Assembly (NCBI GenBank): GCA_964613945.1
Contig: CAZTJC010000001.1
Location: 310,001 to 374,000, forward strand
DNA length: 64,000 nucleotides
Source: JAVVHH01 sp964613945
GTDB lineage: Bacteria > Pseudomonadota > Alphaproteobacteria > Acetobacterales > Acetobacteraceae
Direction of reading: 5' to 3'
Positions within the stretch are counted from its first letter, which is position 1; the number at the start of each line of letters is the position of its first letter. Positions 51,690-61,191 of the stretch are shown one piece after another. Under the pieces are notes generated by a model that saw only the letters and a program-made list of their open reading frames with translations, was not told where the DNA came from and did not search any database. The position numbers were made by a program, and so were the translations under genes.

Positions 51690-53488
51690 CGAACGCCGTC
51701 GAGCATCAGTGCCGTGGATACCATAGCCACGTGACTGAAGGCCTGGGGGAAGTTGCCGGTAAAGCGCTTGCCGTGCGGGTCGTACTCCTCGCTGAGCAGG
51801 CCGACATCGTTGCATAATCCGATCAATCGTTGGAATAGCGCCCGCGCATCGGCCTGCCGGCCGGAAAGGCACATCGCCTGTGCCAGCCAGAAGCTGCAGG
51901 CCAGGAATGCACCTTCCTGCCCCGGCAACCCGTCGCTCTGCGCACTCGCCCGATACCGCAGCACGAAGCCGTTCTCCACCAGGCCTTCCTCGATTGCCTT
52001 GATGGTCCCGACCACGCGAGGATCCGTCCCAGGCAAGAAGCCGATCACCGGGATTAGCAACAGGCTGGCATCTAGCGCTGGCTCGCCAAAAACCTGCGTG
52101 AAGCTGTTGAGGCCGGTGTCGAAACCCTTGGTGCAGACTTCACTGAAGATCTGATCGCGCGTGGCCCGCCATGCATCGAGCGGCGCGTCCAGCCCGTTCT
52201 GCTCGGCATCCTCGATCGACCGCGCAAAAGCTGCCCACGCCATCACCTTGCTGAAGGTGAAATGCTTCTCGCCGCCGCGGGTTTCCCACAGCCCGCTATC
52301 CGGCTTGCTCCACAGTGTTTCCAGATGCGCGAGCAACTCGCATTGCAGCGGCCAGGCGAAGTCCTTGCTGAGCAGGTTGCCGCGCCGCGCCTGGTTCAGC
52401 GCCATGCAGACCTCGCCATAGATGTCGAGCTGCACCTGGCTGGACGCCGCGTTACCGATGCGCACCGGCTTCGAGCCTTCGTAACCCGGCAGGTCGATCT
52501 CGTACTCCTCCAGTCGCCGCTCCCCGGCCAGACCGTACATGATCTGGACCTGCTGCGGGCTTCCCGCCACGCTGCGCTGCAGCCACTCGGCCCACGACCC
52601 GGCCTCGTCGAAATATCCGGCGTTCATGAACGCGAACAAGGTAATGCTGGCGTCGCGCAGCCAGCAGAACCGGTAATCCCAGTTCCGCACGCCGCCGATC
52701 TCCTCCGGCAGCGAGGTCGTCGGTGCCGCCACGATCCCGCCCGTTACCCGGTCGGTCAGGCACTTCAGCGTCAGCAGCGAGCGGCTGATCGAGACCGCCC
52801 ATTCCCCGTCATAGGTCGATTTCGCAGACCATTGCTCCCAGAACTGCTTGGTCTGATACAGCGCGTCGTTGTGGTCAGTCGCCATCGGCACTGTGAGATG
52901 CGACGCACAATGGGTGAGCACGAACGGGATGCGCTGGCCGGCCGTGACCGTGAAATCCGCCACTGTCATCATGTCTTCACCGCGTAGGTCGACGTCGGTA
53001 CGCAGCACCACCATGTCGGGTCCGGACACCGCGACGATGCCGTTGCCGCCCTTGCGCCGGGTCACCCACGGGACCGATTTGCCGTAATCGAACCGCAGGC
53101 ACAGCTCCATCCGCATGTCGAAGCGGCCCTCGCGGCACTCCACCAGGCGGATCAGCGTGCCGAATTCACTTTCCGGCACCATGAAGTCGATGATGGCAAC
53201 CGTGCCCTGCTCGGTCTGCCAGACCGTTTCGAGCACGGCCGTCGGCCCCAGGTAACTGCGCGACGTCGCGGGCCCGATGATGGCGCCGTCCTGGACCGGT
53301 GCAATATGGAAGCGCCCGTTCGAGCCGTCGCCCAGCAATGCCGACAGGCAGGCCCCCGAGTCGAAACGTGGCCAGCAGAGCCAGTCGATGCTCCCGTTCC
53401 GCCCGACCAGAGCCGCGCTTCGGCAGTCTCCGATTAAGGCATAGTCTTCGATCGGCAAGGATTGCTGGCGTGAGATGCTCATGACCAT
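51683..53488 (-). CDS. glycoside hydrolase family 15 (glucoamylase-like) protein
   Basis: This 601-residue cytosolic enzyme starts ISRQQSLPIEDYALIGDC and shows LVGRNGSIDWLCWPRFDSGA in the N-terminal beta-sandwich. The (alpha/alpha)6 barrel has GGVRNWDYRFCWLRDAS, LPEEIGGVRNWDY (catalytic-site aromatic/acid region) and GAFLACSFWLAQAMCLSG near the end. GH15 enzymes hydrolyse alpha-glucans or trehalose. This bacterial branch often sits with trehalose metabolism. No signal peptide is present. ATG at 53488 is used, and 53482 is equally possible. Confidence 0.88.
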   Translation of the reverse strand: MVMSISRQQSLPIEDYALIGDCRSAALVGRNGSIDWLCWPRFDSGACLSALLGDGSNGRFHIAPVQDGAIIGPATSRSYLGPTAVLETVWQTEQGTVAIIDFMVPESEFGTLIRLVECREGRFDMRMELCLRFDYGKSVPWVTRRKGGNGIVAVSGPDMVVLRTDVDLRGEDMMTVADFTVTAGQRIPFVLTHCASHLTVPMATDHNDALYQTKQFWEQWSAKSTYDGEWAVSISRSLLTLKCLTDRVTGGIVAAPTTSLPEEIGGVRNWDYRFCWLRDASITLFAFMNAGYFDEAGSWAEWLQRSVAGSPQQVQIMYGLAGERRLEEYEIDLPGYEGSKPVRIGNAASSQVQLDIYGEVCMALNQARRGNLLSKDFAWPLQCELLAHLETLWSKPDSGLWETRGGEKHFTFSKVMAWAAFARSIEDAEQNGLDAPLDAWRATRDQIFSEVCTKGFDTGLNSFTQVFGEPALDASLLLIPVIGFLPGTDPRVVGTIKAIEEGLVENGFVLRYRASAQSDGLPGQEGAFLACSFWLAQAMCLSGRQADARALFQRLIGLCNDVGLLSEEYDPHGKRFTGNFPQAFSHVAMVSTALMLDGVRQ

Positions 53489-53663
53489 GGTGGACGCGAC
53501 AGACCGAGGTAAGTTGCCCGTGACATTTCGGCATCGGAAGACCCGTTCCGCTTGACTTTCCAACGCTGTTTACCGATATGCCACGATGAAATGCGTGGCT
53601 TTGACGCGCGTTTCTCCAGCGGTGGCACTATGCCGCCCCCATCCGGATGAGACACGACGCTTG

Positions 53664-55556
53664 ATGAACACCGTAGCCGCGCCCGCGGAAGCCGACGCAC
53701 ATTCCAACGAAGCGCCTGCCGATCCGTCGGTCGGTGAGACCGCAATCGTTGACGTCGTCGCCGAAGCCTCCCCCGAGCCGGCCGAAGACACCCTCCTCGA
53801 CAGCGAGCCAGCCGTAGAGATATCGGCAGAGGCGGATGCGCTTGCCAATCCCGAGCCGGAGCAGCCGGTCGAGAGCGACGAGAACGGGTTCGAAGGCCTC
53901 GGCCTGTCGCCGGAAGTCGTTCGTGCCGTTGGCGAGAAGGGCTATCGCCAGCCGACGCCGATTCAGGCGCAGGCGATCCCGAGCATCCTCATGGGCCGCG
54001 ACGTTCTCGGCACGGCGCAGACCGGCACCGGCAAGACCGGCAGCTTCGTGTTGCCGATGCTCGACATCCTTTCCGGCGCACGCTCGCGGGCCCGCATGCC
54101 GCGCAGCCTGATCCTGGAGCCGACGCGCGAATTGGCGCTGCAGGTGGCCGAGAACTTCGTTCAGTACGGCAAGTACCTGAAGCTGACGCATGCGCTGCTG
54201 ATCGGCGGCGAGAGCATGAACGACCAGAAAGAAGCGTTGATGCGCGGCGTCGACGTGCTGATCGCGACGCCGGGTCGGTTGATGGATCTGTTCGAGCGTG
54301 GCGGCCTCATGCTGAACGACACCAGCCTGCTGGTCATCGACGAAGCCGACCGGATGCTCGACATGGGCTTCATTCCCGACGTCGAGAAGATCGTCGGCTT
54401 CCTGCCTGAACGCCGCCAGACGCTGTTCTTCAGCGCGACGCTGGCCCCCGAGATCCGGCGCCTGGCCGACGCATTCCTGCGTGAACCGAAGGAAATCTCC
54501 GTCAGCCGTCCGTCTAGCGTTGCGACGACCATCGTTGCCGGTCTCGCCGTGGTGGACGATCTCGACAAGCGTGAGGCGCTACGTCGCCTGATCAAGACCG
54601 ACGACGTCCAGAACGCGCTCATCTTCTGTAATCGCAAGCGCGACGTCGACATCCTCTACAAGTCGCTCAAGCGTCACGGCTTCAGCGTCGGCTCGTTGCA
54701 CGGTGACATGAGCCAGCCGGAGCGCTTCGCCACCCTGGCCAAGTTCAAGGCCAACGAGTTGCGCCTGCTGGTCTGCAGCGACGTTGCCGCCCGCGGGATC
54801 GACATCGGTGGACTGAGCCACGTGTTCAACTTCGATGTGCCGATCCATGCCGAGGACTACGTCCATCGCATCGGCCGCACCGGGCGCGCTGGCATGACCG
54901 GACATGCTTATTCATTGGCCACGCCATATGATCGCGGTTTCGTCGAGGCGATCGAGAAGTTGGTCGGTGCCACCATCCCGCGCATCACCGTTGAAGGCTT
55001 CGACCCGGTCGAGTTCGCCGAGGATGACGGCAAGAAGCGGCGTGGGCGCTCGCGGACCACGGCCAAGCCGAAGGCCAAGGCGGAGACCCTCGAGGACGCA
55101 ACTGCCCTGGCCATTCCGGTGCCGAAGCGTCGGAGCCGGAGCAAGAAGTCCAGCATCACCACCACGACTCCCGAACCGATGCCGGTCGATCAGCCGCAGC
55201 CGGAAATTATCGAAGCGCGGGCTGTGGAGCCCGAGGTGCGCGAGCCGACCCGGGAGCGTTCGCAACGTGACCGCTCCTCTCGCGATACGCAGCCTCGCGA
55301 GAATCAGGGCCGCGATCAATCTCGCGATGCTCAGCCGAGAGATGTTCAGTCACGGGATTACCAGTCCCGCGACAATCAGTCCCGTGACAACCAATCGCGT
55401 GATCGGCAGTCGCGCGACCGGGACGTCCGTCGTGAACGCTACCGTCGCGATGACGATCTCGGCCCGTCGGTCGTAGGCTTTGGCGACGATGTTCCGGCAT
55501 TCATGTTGCTGCGGGCCCGTATGCCGAAGGTGCAAGCCGCCAGCGAATCTGAGTAA
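53664..55556 (+). CDS. DEAD-box RNA helicase with RD-repeat tail
   Basis: This 630-residue helicase has an acidic N-terminal extension of about 80 residues, rich in Glu and Ala. The RecA core has Q-motif YRQPTPIQAQAIP, motif I AQTGTGKTGSF (about residue 117), Ia PTRELALQ, II DEADRMLDMGF, III SATLAPEIR and VI HRIGRTGRAG. After a basic linker (KKRRGRSRTTAKPKAKAE) comes a tail of five-residue repeats, RDxQS, ending RYRRDDDL. Such tails bind RNA and favour condensates or degradosome contact. It is a RhlE/DeaD-type protein for ribosome assembly or mRNA turnover. gcdH follows 36 bases later. Confidence 0.93.
   Translation: MNTVAAPAEADAHSNEAPADPSVGETAIVDVVAEASPEPAEDTLLDSEPAVEISAEADALANPEPEQPVESDENGFEGLGLSPEVVRAVGEKGYRQPTPIQAQAIPSILMGRDVLGTAQTGTGKTGSFVLPMLDILSGARSRARMPRSLILEPTRELALQVAENFVQYGKYLKLTHALLIGGESMNDQKEALMRGVDVLIATPGRLMDLFERGGLMLNDTSLLVIDEADRMLDMGFIPDVEKIVGFLPERRQTLFFSATLAPEIRRLADAFLREPKEISVSRPSSVATTIVAGLAVVDDLDKREALRRLIKTDDVQNALIFCNRKRDVDILYKSLKRHGFSVGSLHGDMSQPERFATLAKFKANELRLLVCSDVAARGIDIGGLSHVFNFDVPIHAEDYVHRIGRTGRAGMTGHAYSLATPYDRGFVEAIEKLVGATIPRITVEGFDPVEFAEDDGKKRRGRSRTTAKPKAKAETLEDATALAIPVPKRRSRSKKSSITTTTPEPMPVDQPQPEIIEARAVEPEVREPTRERSQRDRSSRDTQPRENQGRDQSRDAQPRDVQSRDYQSRDNQSRDNQSRDRQSRDRDVRRERYRRDDDLGPSVVGFGDDVPAFMLLRARMPKVQAASESE
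55257..55456 (+). repeat. short in-frame repeat coding the helicase tail
   Basis: A degenerate 15-base unit coding R-D-x-Q-S recurs about ten times with synonymous variation (CGCGACAATCAGTCC, CGTGACAACCAATCG and similar). The period is exactly five codons, so length changes would keep the frame and could vary the number of units between strains. Confidence 0.7.
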
Positions 55557-55592
55557 ATCGGTTCCACGAGAGACCGAACGAGGGAGAGCGCG

Positions 55593-56843
55593 ATGAACGT
55601 CATCACACCGGTTCAACAGGCGGAAGACGCAGAAGCCTACGCTACGCAGGACAAGCCGCTCAAGGCGCGCAAGCTCGGGCCGTTCAAGTGGGACGACGCG
55701 CTGCTGATCGACGATGTGCTGACGGAAGACGAGCGCGCCATCCGTGACGCTGCCCGGGCATACTGCCAGGACAAATTGTTCCCGCGTGTCCTGCTCGCCA
55801 ACCGCCATGAGCGCTTCGACCGCGAGATCATGAACGAGATGGGCGAGATGGGCTTTCTCGGCGCCACGCTCGATAGCCATGATTGCGCCGACGTCGGCTA
55901 TGTCGCCTATGGCCTGATCGCCCGCGAGGTCGAGCGCGTCGATAGCGGCTACCGCAGCGCGTTCTCCGTCCAGTCCTCCTTGGTCATGTATCCAATCTGG
56001 GCGTTCGGCTCCGAGGACCAGAAGGATCGCTTCCTGCCCAAGTTGCGTACCGGCGAATTCGTCGGCTGCTTCGGCCTGACTGAGCCCGACGCCGGCTCCG
56101 ACCCGGCTTCCATGCGCACCCGCGCCAAGAGCGTTGATGGCGGCTTCCTGGTCAGCGGCTCCAAGACCTGGATTACCAATTCTCCCATCGCCGACGTGTT
56201 CGTCGTTTGGGCCAAGAACGATGCCGGCGATATCAAGGGCTACATTCTCGAGAAGGGAATGGAGGGCCTTACCGCGCCGAAGATCGAGGGCAAGTTCTCG
56301 CTCCGGGCGTCCACCACCGGCATGATCATGATGCAGGACGTGTTCGTCCCGGCCGGCAACGAGCTGCCCAACGTCAAGGGTCTTCGCGGCCCGTTCTCCT
56401 GTCTCAACAATGCGCGCTACGGCATCGCCTGGGGCTCGCTGGGCGCTGCCGAGTTCTGCTGGCATGCCGCCCGCGAATACACGATGCAGCGGCAAATGTT
56501 CGGCCGCCCTCTCGCCGCCACGCAGCTGATCCAGAAGAAGCTGGCCGACATGCAGACCGAGATCACGCTCGGCCTCCATGGCGTGCTCCGGCTGGGCCGC
56601 CTGATGGAAGAAGGCCGCGCCGCGCCGGAAATGATCAGCCTGCTGAAGCGCAACAACTGCGGCAAGTCGCTCGACATCGCTCGCATTGCCCGCGACATGC
56701 ACGGTGGCAACGGCATTGCCGACGAGTATCACGTCATTCGTCACGTGATGAACCTGGAAGCCGTCAACACCTACGAAGGCACGCACGACGTGCATGCATT
56801 GATCCTTGGCCGGGCACAGACGGGCCTCTCAGCCTTCGGCTAA
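55593..56843 (+). CDS. gcdH: glutaryl-CoA dehydrogenase
   Basis: This 416-residue FAD enzyme oxidises and decarboxylates glutaryl-CoA to crotonyl-CoA in lysine, tryptophan and benzoate breakdown. It has the acyl-CoA dehydrogenase domains, FGLTEPDAGSDPASM, the flavin-contacting KTWITNSPIADVFVVW, SCLNNARYGIAWG and the glutaryl-type catalytic base in NTYEGTHDVHALILGRA. The wording of that last segment separates GcdH from other acyl-CoA dehydrogenases. A GAGGGAG lies upstream of the ATG at 55593. It overlaps the following RNA methyltransferase gene by 38 bases. Confidence 0.94.
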   Translation: MNVITPVQQAEDAEAYATQDKPLKARKLGPFKWDDALLIDDVLTEDERAIRDAARAYCQDKLFPRVLLANRHERFDREIMNEMGEMGFLGATLDSHDCADVGYVAYGLIAREVERVDSGYRSAFSVQSSLVMYPIWAFGSEDQKDRFLPKLRTGEFVGCFGLTEPDAGSDPASMRTRAKSVDGGFLVSGSKTWITNSPIADVFVVWAKNDAGDIKGYILEKGMEGLTAPKIEGKFSLRASTTGMIMMQDVFVPAGNELPNVKGLRGPFSCLNNARYGIAWGSLGAAEFCWHAAREYTMQRQMFGRPLAATQLIQKKLADMQTEITLGLHGVLRLGRLMEEGRAAPEMISLLKRNNCGKSLDIARIARDMHGGNGIADEYHVIRHVMNLEAVNTYEGTHDVHALILGRAQTGLSAFG

Positions 56844-58095
56844 GGTCGTCGACGCCATCGCGCCCGATCCCGTTCGCGTAGAACGGATCGGTGCCGATGG
56901 CGACGGCGTCGCCGATCTCGCAAACAATAGGTCGCTCTTCCTCGCCTGCACGTTGCCGGGCGAGTTGGTGCAACCCGGCCCGGTGGTCAAACGCGGTGAC
57001 GGCTTCGCGGCCGATGCCGACATCATCGAGCCCTCCCCCGATCGCGTCACCCCACCCTGCACGCATTTCGGTCCTTGCGGCGGCTGTTCGCTGCAGCATT
57101 GGGCCGATGCCCCCTATGCCGCGTGGAAGGCTGGCCGGGCCGCCGCCGCCATCGGTCTGCCCACGATCTCCATGGCCCGAACCCCGCCTGCGACCCGGCG
57201 CCGCATGGATCTCGGCATCCGTCGCGTAGGATCGACGATCCAGATCGGCCTCCATCGCCGCCGGTCGACCGACATCGTCGACATGCATGCCTGTCCGATC
57301 CTGCACCCGACCCTGTTCGCGCTGATCCAGTCGCTGCGCCCGGTGCTGCTTCGCTTGGAAGGCCTCAAGCGTAGCGGCGAGGCCAGCGTCAACCTGGTCG
57401 ATAACGGCCCCGACCTGCTGCTTCGCACCGACGCACCACTCACCTCGCGCGACCGCACAGCGCTTGCCACCTTTGCCGCCGCCAACGGCGTGCCCCGCAT
57501 CAGCGCCACCAAGATCGGCAGCATCGACATCGAGCCGGCCGCCACATTGAGTCGGCCGAGCCTCGCCTTCTCCGGTCACGCGACCGCCGTGCCGTCCGGC
57601 ACCTTTCTTCAGGCATCCCCGGAAGGCGAGCGCGCCATCGTCGCCGCCGTGTTGCGCATGTTGCCCGACAAGATCAAAGGGCCGGTGATCGAGCTGTATG
57701 CCGGCAGCGGTAGCTTGACCCATGCCATCGCCACGCGCGCCCGCGTCGTCGCTTATGAGGGGGATGCTGCGGCAGTTGCCGCTGTGCGCGGTGCTGTCAA
57801 CGGCCGGGTCACGATCACGGTGCGGGATCTGGCGCGTCAGCCACTGGTCGCCGCCGAGTTGAAGGGCGCCGCCGCGATCGTGCTGGACCCGCCGTTCAAC
57901 GGTGCCCTCGCGCAGATGCCCGCTTTGGCCGCCTCCGGTGTGCCGATCATCTATGTCAGCTGCAATCCGGGAGCGCTGACCCGCGACTCCCGCACCCTGC
58001 TCGGCGCCGGCTACCGGCTCATCACCGCCGAAGCGGTTGATCAATTCCTGTGGTCGTCCCAGGTCGAGACGATCGCGCTGTTCCGCAAGCCTTAG
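56806..58095 (+). CDS. RNA 5-methyluridine methyltransferase (RlmD/TrmA family)
   Basis: This 429-residue enzyme has an N-terminal OB/TRAM-like strand region (RVERIGADGDGVAD) and cysteines CTHFGPCGGC at about residue 85. With the later HACPILHP these probably hold a [4Fe-4S] cluster as in RlmD. A Rossmann domain follows with VIELYAGSGSLTHAIA (SAM motif), VLDPPFNGA (motif IV) and the nucleophile in IYVSCNPGALTRDSRTL. RlmD methylates a 23S rRNA uridine (U1939 in E. coli). The start is TTG at 56806, since no ATG/GTG follows in the early frame. It ends in TTAG shared with the converging mnhD. Confidence 0.88.
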   Translation: MAGHRRASQPSAKVVDAIAPDPVRVERIGADGDGVADLANNRSLFLACTLPGELVQPGPVVKRGDGFAADADIIEPSPDRVTPPCTHFGPCGGCSLQHWADAPYAAWKAGRAAAAIGLPTISMARTPPATRRRMDLGIRRVGSTIQIGLHRRRSTDIVDMHACPILHPTLFALIQSLRPVLLRLEGLKRSGEASVNLVDNGPDLLLRTDAPLTSRDRTALATFAAANGVPRISATKIGSIDIEPAATLSRPSLAFSGHATAVPSGTFLQASPEGERAIVAAVLRMLPDKIKGPVIELYAGSGSLTHAIATRARVVAYEGDAAAVAAVRGAVNGRVTITVRDLARQPLVAAELKGAAAIVLDPPFNGALAQMPALAASGVPIIYVSCNPGALTRDSRTLLGAGYRLITAEAVDQFLWSSQVETIALFRKP

Positions 58096-59843
58096 AACGC
58101 GAACAGGAACGTCGTCGACAACACGGCGAGCCCGACCGCGAGCCACGTGACGTAATCCGTCACCAATCCGCTGTGCATCAACTGCAGCAACCGCGTCGGC
58201 GGCCTGCGGATCGCCTCGAACCCATCCACCAGCACCCGCGGCAGGTGTTCCCGGCTAAGCTCGAAAGCGGCGATCGCGACCGCCGCCATCATCGCGACCC
58301 ATGGTCCCGCTCCTCCATGCAGCACCGGTGGCGGCTGCACGGCTTGGGCCATCAGGGCCGACGCCGCCTGGCTCGCCCAAGCGCCGCGGTGGTCCCATCC
58401 GATCAAGCCCATCAGGAGTAATACGGCCGCCGGTCCGGCCAGCAGCGACACGGGCTGCTCGCCGGGCTCGTGTTCCTCTTCCGTCTCGCCATGCTGCTCC
58501 TGCCCAGGCAGCGCGCCCCACCCGGCGAAGATCCGGCCCGCGATCCGCAACACCGCCGCCCCCGTCAGCGCCGCGCTGAACAGGATCGGCAGCGTGATCC
58601 ATCCCCGCCCCGCCTGCGTCGCCCCCAACTCGATCAACTTGAAGCCTTCATCCATCGGCCCGATCGGCAACCCGGCCAGCACCAGCCCGCCGACCGCCAT
58701 CAGAATCCCCACCGGCCAGAACGGCTTTCCTCGGCCGCGCATGGTCAACTCGTCGATCCCGCCGCACTTGGCCGCGACGAACCCGGCCAGCATGAACATC
58801 GCGCCTTTGACCATCCCATGTCCGCTCAGATACGCCAGCAGCCCGGCCGCCCCGTCGCGCGACATCAGCGACAACCCGGCCAGCATGATCCCCGCATGCG
58901 AGATGGTCGAGAACGCCAGCAACCGCTTGATGTGCCGCTGACCCAACGCCAGGATTGCCCCCACCACGGCGCTTATCAGCCCGATCGCCAGCAGCATCGT
59001 CTGAACCCCGTGAACGATCTCGGGCGCGCCGCCGAACACTCGGAAGCCCAGCTTGCCCAGGCCGAACAACGCGATCGACACCATTGCACCGGAGAAAATG
59101 ACTGAGATCGGGCTCGGCGCCACCGCATGCGCATCGCCCAGCCACATCTGGAACGGCAGCTGCGCCGCCTTGGTCAGCAACGCGGTCGCGAGCAACACGA
59201 AGCCGAGGATCACGACGGGATTGCCCGGATCGGCCGCCACGCCCCGCCCGAGCGCCACCAGGTCCAGCGCACCGATCTGCCCGTAGAGCAGCGCAATGCC
59301 GGACAGGAATACGTAAGCGCCCACCGTGTTCACCACGGTGAAGTTGAGCGCTCCCGCAATGGCCGACGAGCGCAGCGCATAGCCAGTTGCCGCGAACCCG
59401 GCGACGCTCATCAACTCGAACCACACGAACATGTTGAATAGGTCGCCGGTGAGGCAGAAGCCGACCATCCCGGCCATGAACACCAGCATCAACACGTGGA
59501 AATGCGCATGCACCTTCTGGAAGAAGCCCCAGGAGAACACCAGCGTCGCCGTGAACAGCAGCGCGATGATCATGGCCACGCCGGCGCTTGCCAAGTCGAT
59601 GACGAAGGAGATGCCGACGACCTGGTCGCCGATGGTGCTCCACTGACCGAACCAGTAGGTGAACGGCCCCGAGACCGCGACCGCCCGCGCTAGCAGGAAG
59701 CACAGCACCGCCGTGACGGCAGCGGTCCCGATGGCCAGGATGTCCGGCGTGCGACCCGGTAGCTTCTTGCTGAAGCCGAGCAGCAGCGCCGCGACGGAGA
59801 GCGGGATCGCGACTGGCAGTGGCGAAAGAACGGTGATGTTCAC
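58092..59843 (-). CDS. mnhD: monovalent cation/H+ antiporter subunit D (MnhD/MrpD-like)
   Basis: This 583-residue protein is the only antiporter-like subunit of this cluster, related to NuoN/NuoM of complex I. It has about fourteen helices: PLPVAIPLSVAALLLGFS at the start, MVGFCLTGDLFNMFVWFELM (with the conserved Glu), LLTKAAQLPFQMWLGDAH (Lys of the ion path), ISHAGIMLAGL and ELTMRGRGKPFW. A hydrophilic loop rich in Glu follows (EQHGETEEEHEPGEQPV). The start is GTG at 59843 overlapping the mnhC stop (GTGA). Confidence 0.9.
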   Translation of the reverse strand: MNITVLSPLPVAIPLSVAALLLGFSKKLPGRTPDILAIGTAAVTAVLCFLLARAVAVSGPFTYWFGQWSTIGDQVVGISFVIDLASAGVAMIIALLFTATLVFSWGFFQKVHAHFHVLMLVFMAGMVGFCLTGDLFNMFVWFELMSVAGFAATGYALRSSAIAGALNFTVVNTVGAYVFLSGIALLYGQIGALDLVALGRGVAADPGNPVVILGFVLLATALLTKAAQLPFQMWLGDAHAVAPSPISVIFSGAMVSIALFGLGKLGFRVFGGAPEIVHGVQTMLLAIGLISAVVGAILALGQRHIKRLLAFSTISHAGIMLAGLSLMSRDGAAGLLAYLSGHGMVKGAMFMLAGFVAAKCGGIDELTMRGRGKPFWPVGILMAVGGLVLAGLPIGPMDEGFKLIELGATQAGRGWITLPILFSAALTGAAVLRIAGRIFAGWGALPGQEQHGETEEEHEPGEQPVSLLAGPAAVLLLMGLIGWDHRGAWASQAASALMAQAVQPPPVLHGGAGPWVAMMAAVAIAAFELSREHLPRVLVDGFEAIRRPPTRLLQLMHSGLVTDYVTWLAVGLAVLSTTFLFAF

Positions 59844-60187
59844 CTGAGCGGCGCCGCCTGCTGCGGATCCACCACGCCCCGCCGCCGCTGCAATTGCTGC
59901 ACCAGCGCCAACAGCAACGCCGTGACGGTCGCGCCGACGACGATGTCGGTCAGCACGAGAACCTGGACGACGGCATCGACCGCAGGTGTCCCCGGCGGCT
60001 TCGGATGAAAGAAGGGGGGTCCCGCGCCGTGTCGGTAGCCGATCGACAGCAGCAGTACATAGGTCGCCGATTGAACAACGGCGAGGCAGCCGATCAGGTG
60101 CACGTAATGGCGGCTGGTGACGATCCCGTAGAGCCCGATCCCGAACAGCCACGCCGCGACCACCCAAGGCAGCCAACCCACCGTCAC
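59840..60187 (-). CDS. mnhC: cation/H+ antiporter subunit C (MnhC, NuoK-like)
   Basis: This 115-residue protein has three membrane segments in NuoK style: LPWVVAAWLFGIGLYGIVTS, HLIGCLAVVQSATYVLLLS and VLVLTDIVVGATVTALLLAL. The VQVLVLTDIVVG motif with its Asp is characteristic of MrpC/MnhC. The start is GTG at 60187 in a GTGA overlap with mnhB, which fixes the start over the inner GTG at 60181. Confidence 0.9.
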   Translation of the reverse strand: MTVGWLPWVVAAWLFGIGLYGIVTSRHYVHLIGCLAVVQSATYVLLLSIGYRHGAGPPFFHPKPPGTPAVDAVVQVLVLTDIVVGATVTALLLALVQQLQRRRGVVDPQQAAPLR

Positions 60188-60942
60188 TCCTCCGCTCCCG
60201 GATCGACGCGCGTTTCTTCCAGAAACTCGAGGAACAGCACCGCGAATCCACCACCGACCGCGCACGTCACGCCGGCATTGATCACCAGCATCAACCCGCC
60301 GGCCCACACCGACCCGGCCGTCCCGAGCGGCAACACGTTGGTCATGAACGGCATCCCGACGCACAGCCCGGCGAACCCGCACACCGCGAACAGCATCGCG
60401 CCGAACGCCTCAAGTCCGTCCATGAACTCGGACCGGATCACGCCCCGCCACCCCCGATAACCTTCGCCCAGCAGCACCAGCAGAAAGCCCGACGCGATCA
60501 CCACGCCGCCCTGGAACCCGCCCCCGGGAGTCGAGGTCGCATGGAGGGAGGTCGACAAACCAAACACCAGCACCATCACGCCCAGCACTCGCGAGATCAG
60601 CGTCACGGACTCGCTCGGCGGCAGGACCGGTCGCCCGTCGACCTGACCGGGCCGGGCACTCGTTTCCTCCCCGCGCGCGCCGCGCAGCAGCACGGTCACG
60701 CCGGTAACGGCACAAAGCAGGATGAACTCCTCGCCCAGCGTATCGAAGCCGCGATAGTCGAAGTTCAGCGCCGTGACGATGTTCTGCGTCTGCCTCGCCA
60801 CCGGTGCCGACGCCGTAACGGCATCGCCGTATGGCGAAGGGTGATCGCCGAAGCGAGGCAGATGCGGCAGGACGTGGAAAAGCGCCGGCAACACCGCCAG
60901 CGCGGCGGCACCGAACAGCGCCACACGCACCCGCGGGCTCAC
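60184..60942 (-). CDS. mnhB: MnhB-domain protein fused to the C-terminal MrpA/MbhE segment
   Basis: This 252-residue membrane protein has two parts. Residues 1-90 contain NIVTALNFDYRGFDTLGEEF, which is the C-terminal MrpA / MbhE element (the FRGFDTLGE motif). Residues 105-252 are the MnhB domain with LISRVLGVMVLVFGLSTSLH, TPGGGFQGGVVIASGFLLV and GLCVGMPFMTNVLPLG. The start is GTG at 60942 (GTGA overlap with the small MbhD-like gene). The fusion gives one protein where the archaeal membrane-bound hydrogenase has MbhE and MbhF. Confidence 0.88.
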   Translation of the reverse strand: MSPRVRVALFGAAALAVLPALFHVLPHLPRFGDHPSPYGDAVTASAPVARQTQNIVTALNFDYRGFDTLGEEFILLCAVTGVTVLLRGARGEETSARPGQVDGRPVLPPSESVTLISRVLGVMVLVFGLSTSLHATSTPGGGFQGGVVIASGFLLVLLGEGYRGWRGVIRSEFMDGLEAFGAMLFAVCGFAGLCVGMPFMTNVLPLGTAGSVWAGGLMLVINAGVTCAVGGGFAVLFLEFLEETRVDPGAEE

Positions 60943-61190
60943 TCCCGCCGGCCTTCCGGTCGACGATCCATCTTCATGCTCGCCAGGACCGCCAGGAACA
61001 GCATCGGCACCGCCGCCGTGCCGACCACGATCTGCGCGAACGCAACGTCCGGCGCCTGCAGCGCCATGAACAACAATGTCAGCACCAGCCCGTTGGCCCC
61101 GAGTGCGATCACCTGGCGAACCGGCTGCCGGCTGAGTGCCACGCCCGTGCCGGTGACTGCCAGCATGAGCAGCAGAACGTCGATCAGCAC
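60939..61190 (-). CDS. small MbhD-like (DUF4040) subunit
   Basis: This 83-residue protein has two to three helices: VLIDVLLLMLAVTGTGVAL, IALGANGLVLTLLFMALQ and APDVAFAQIVVGTAAVPML. The APDVAxAQxxVG segment matches the DUF4040/MbhD family, which corresponds to a late part of MrpA. The start is GTG at 61190, one base after the mnhG stop. The large N-terminal MrpA domain normally encoded before this part is absent. Confidence 0.85.
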   Translation of the reverse strand: MLIDVLLLMLAVTGTGVALSRQPVRQVIALGANGLVLTLLFMALQAPDVAFAQIVVGTAAVPMLFLAVLASMKMDRRPEGRRE

Positions 61191-61191
61191 C

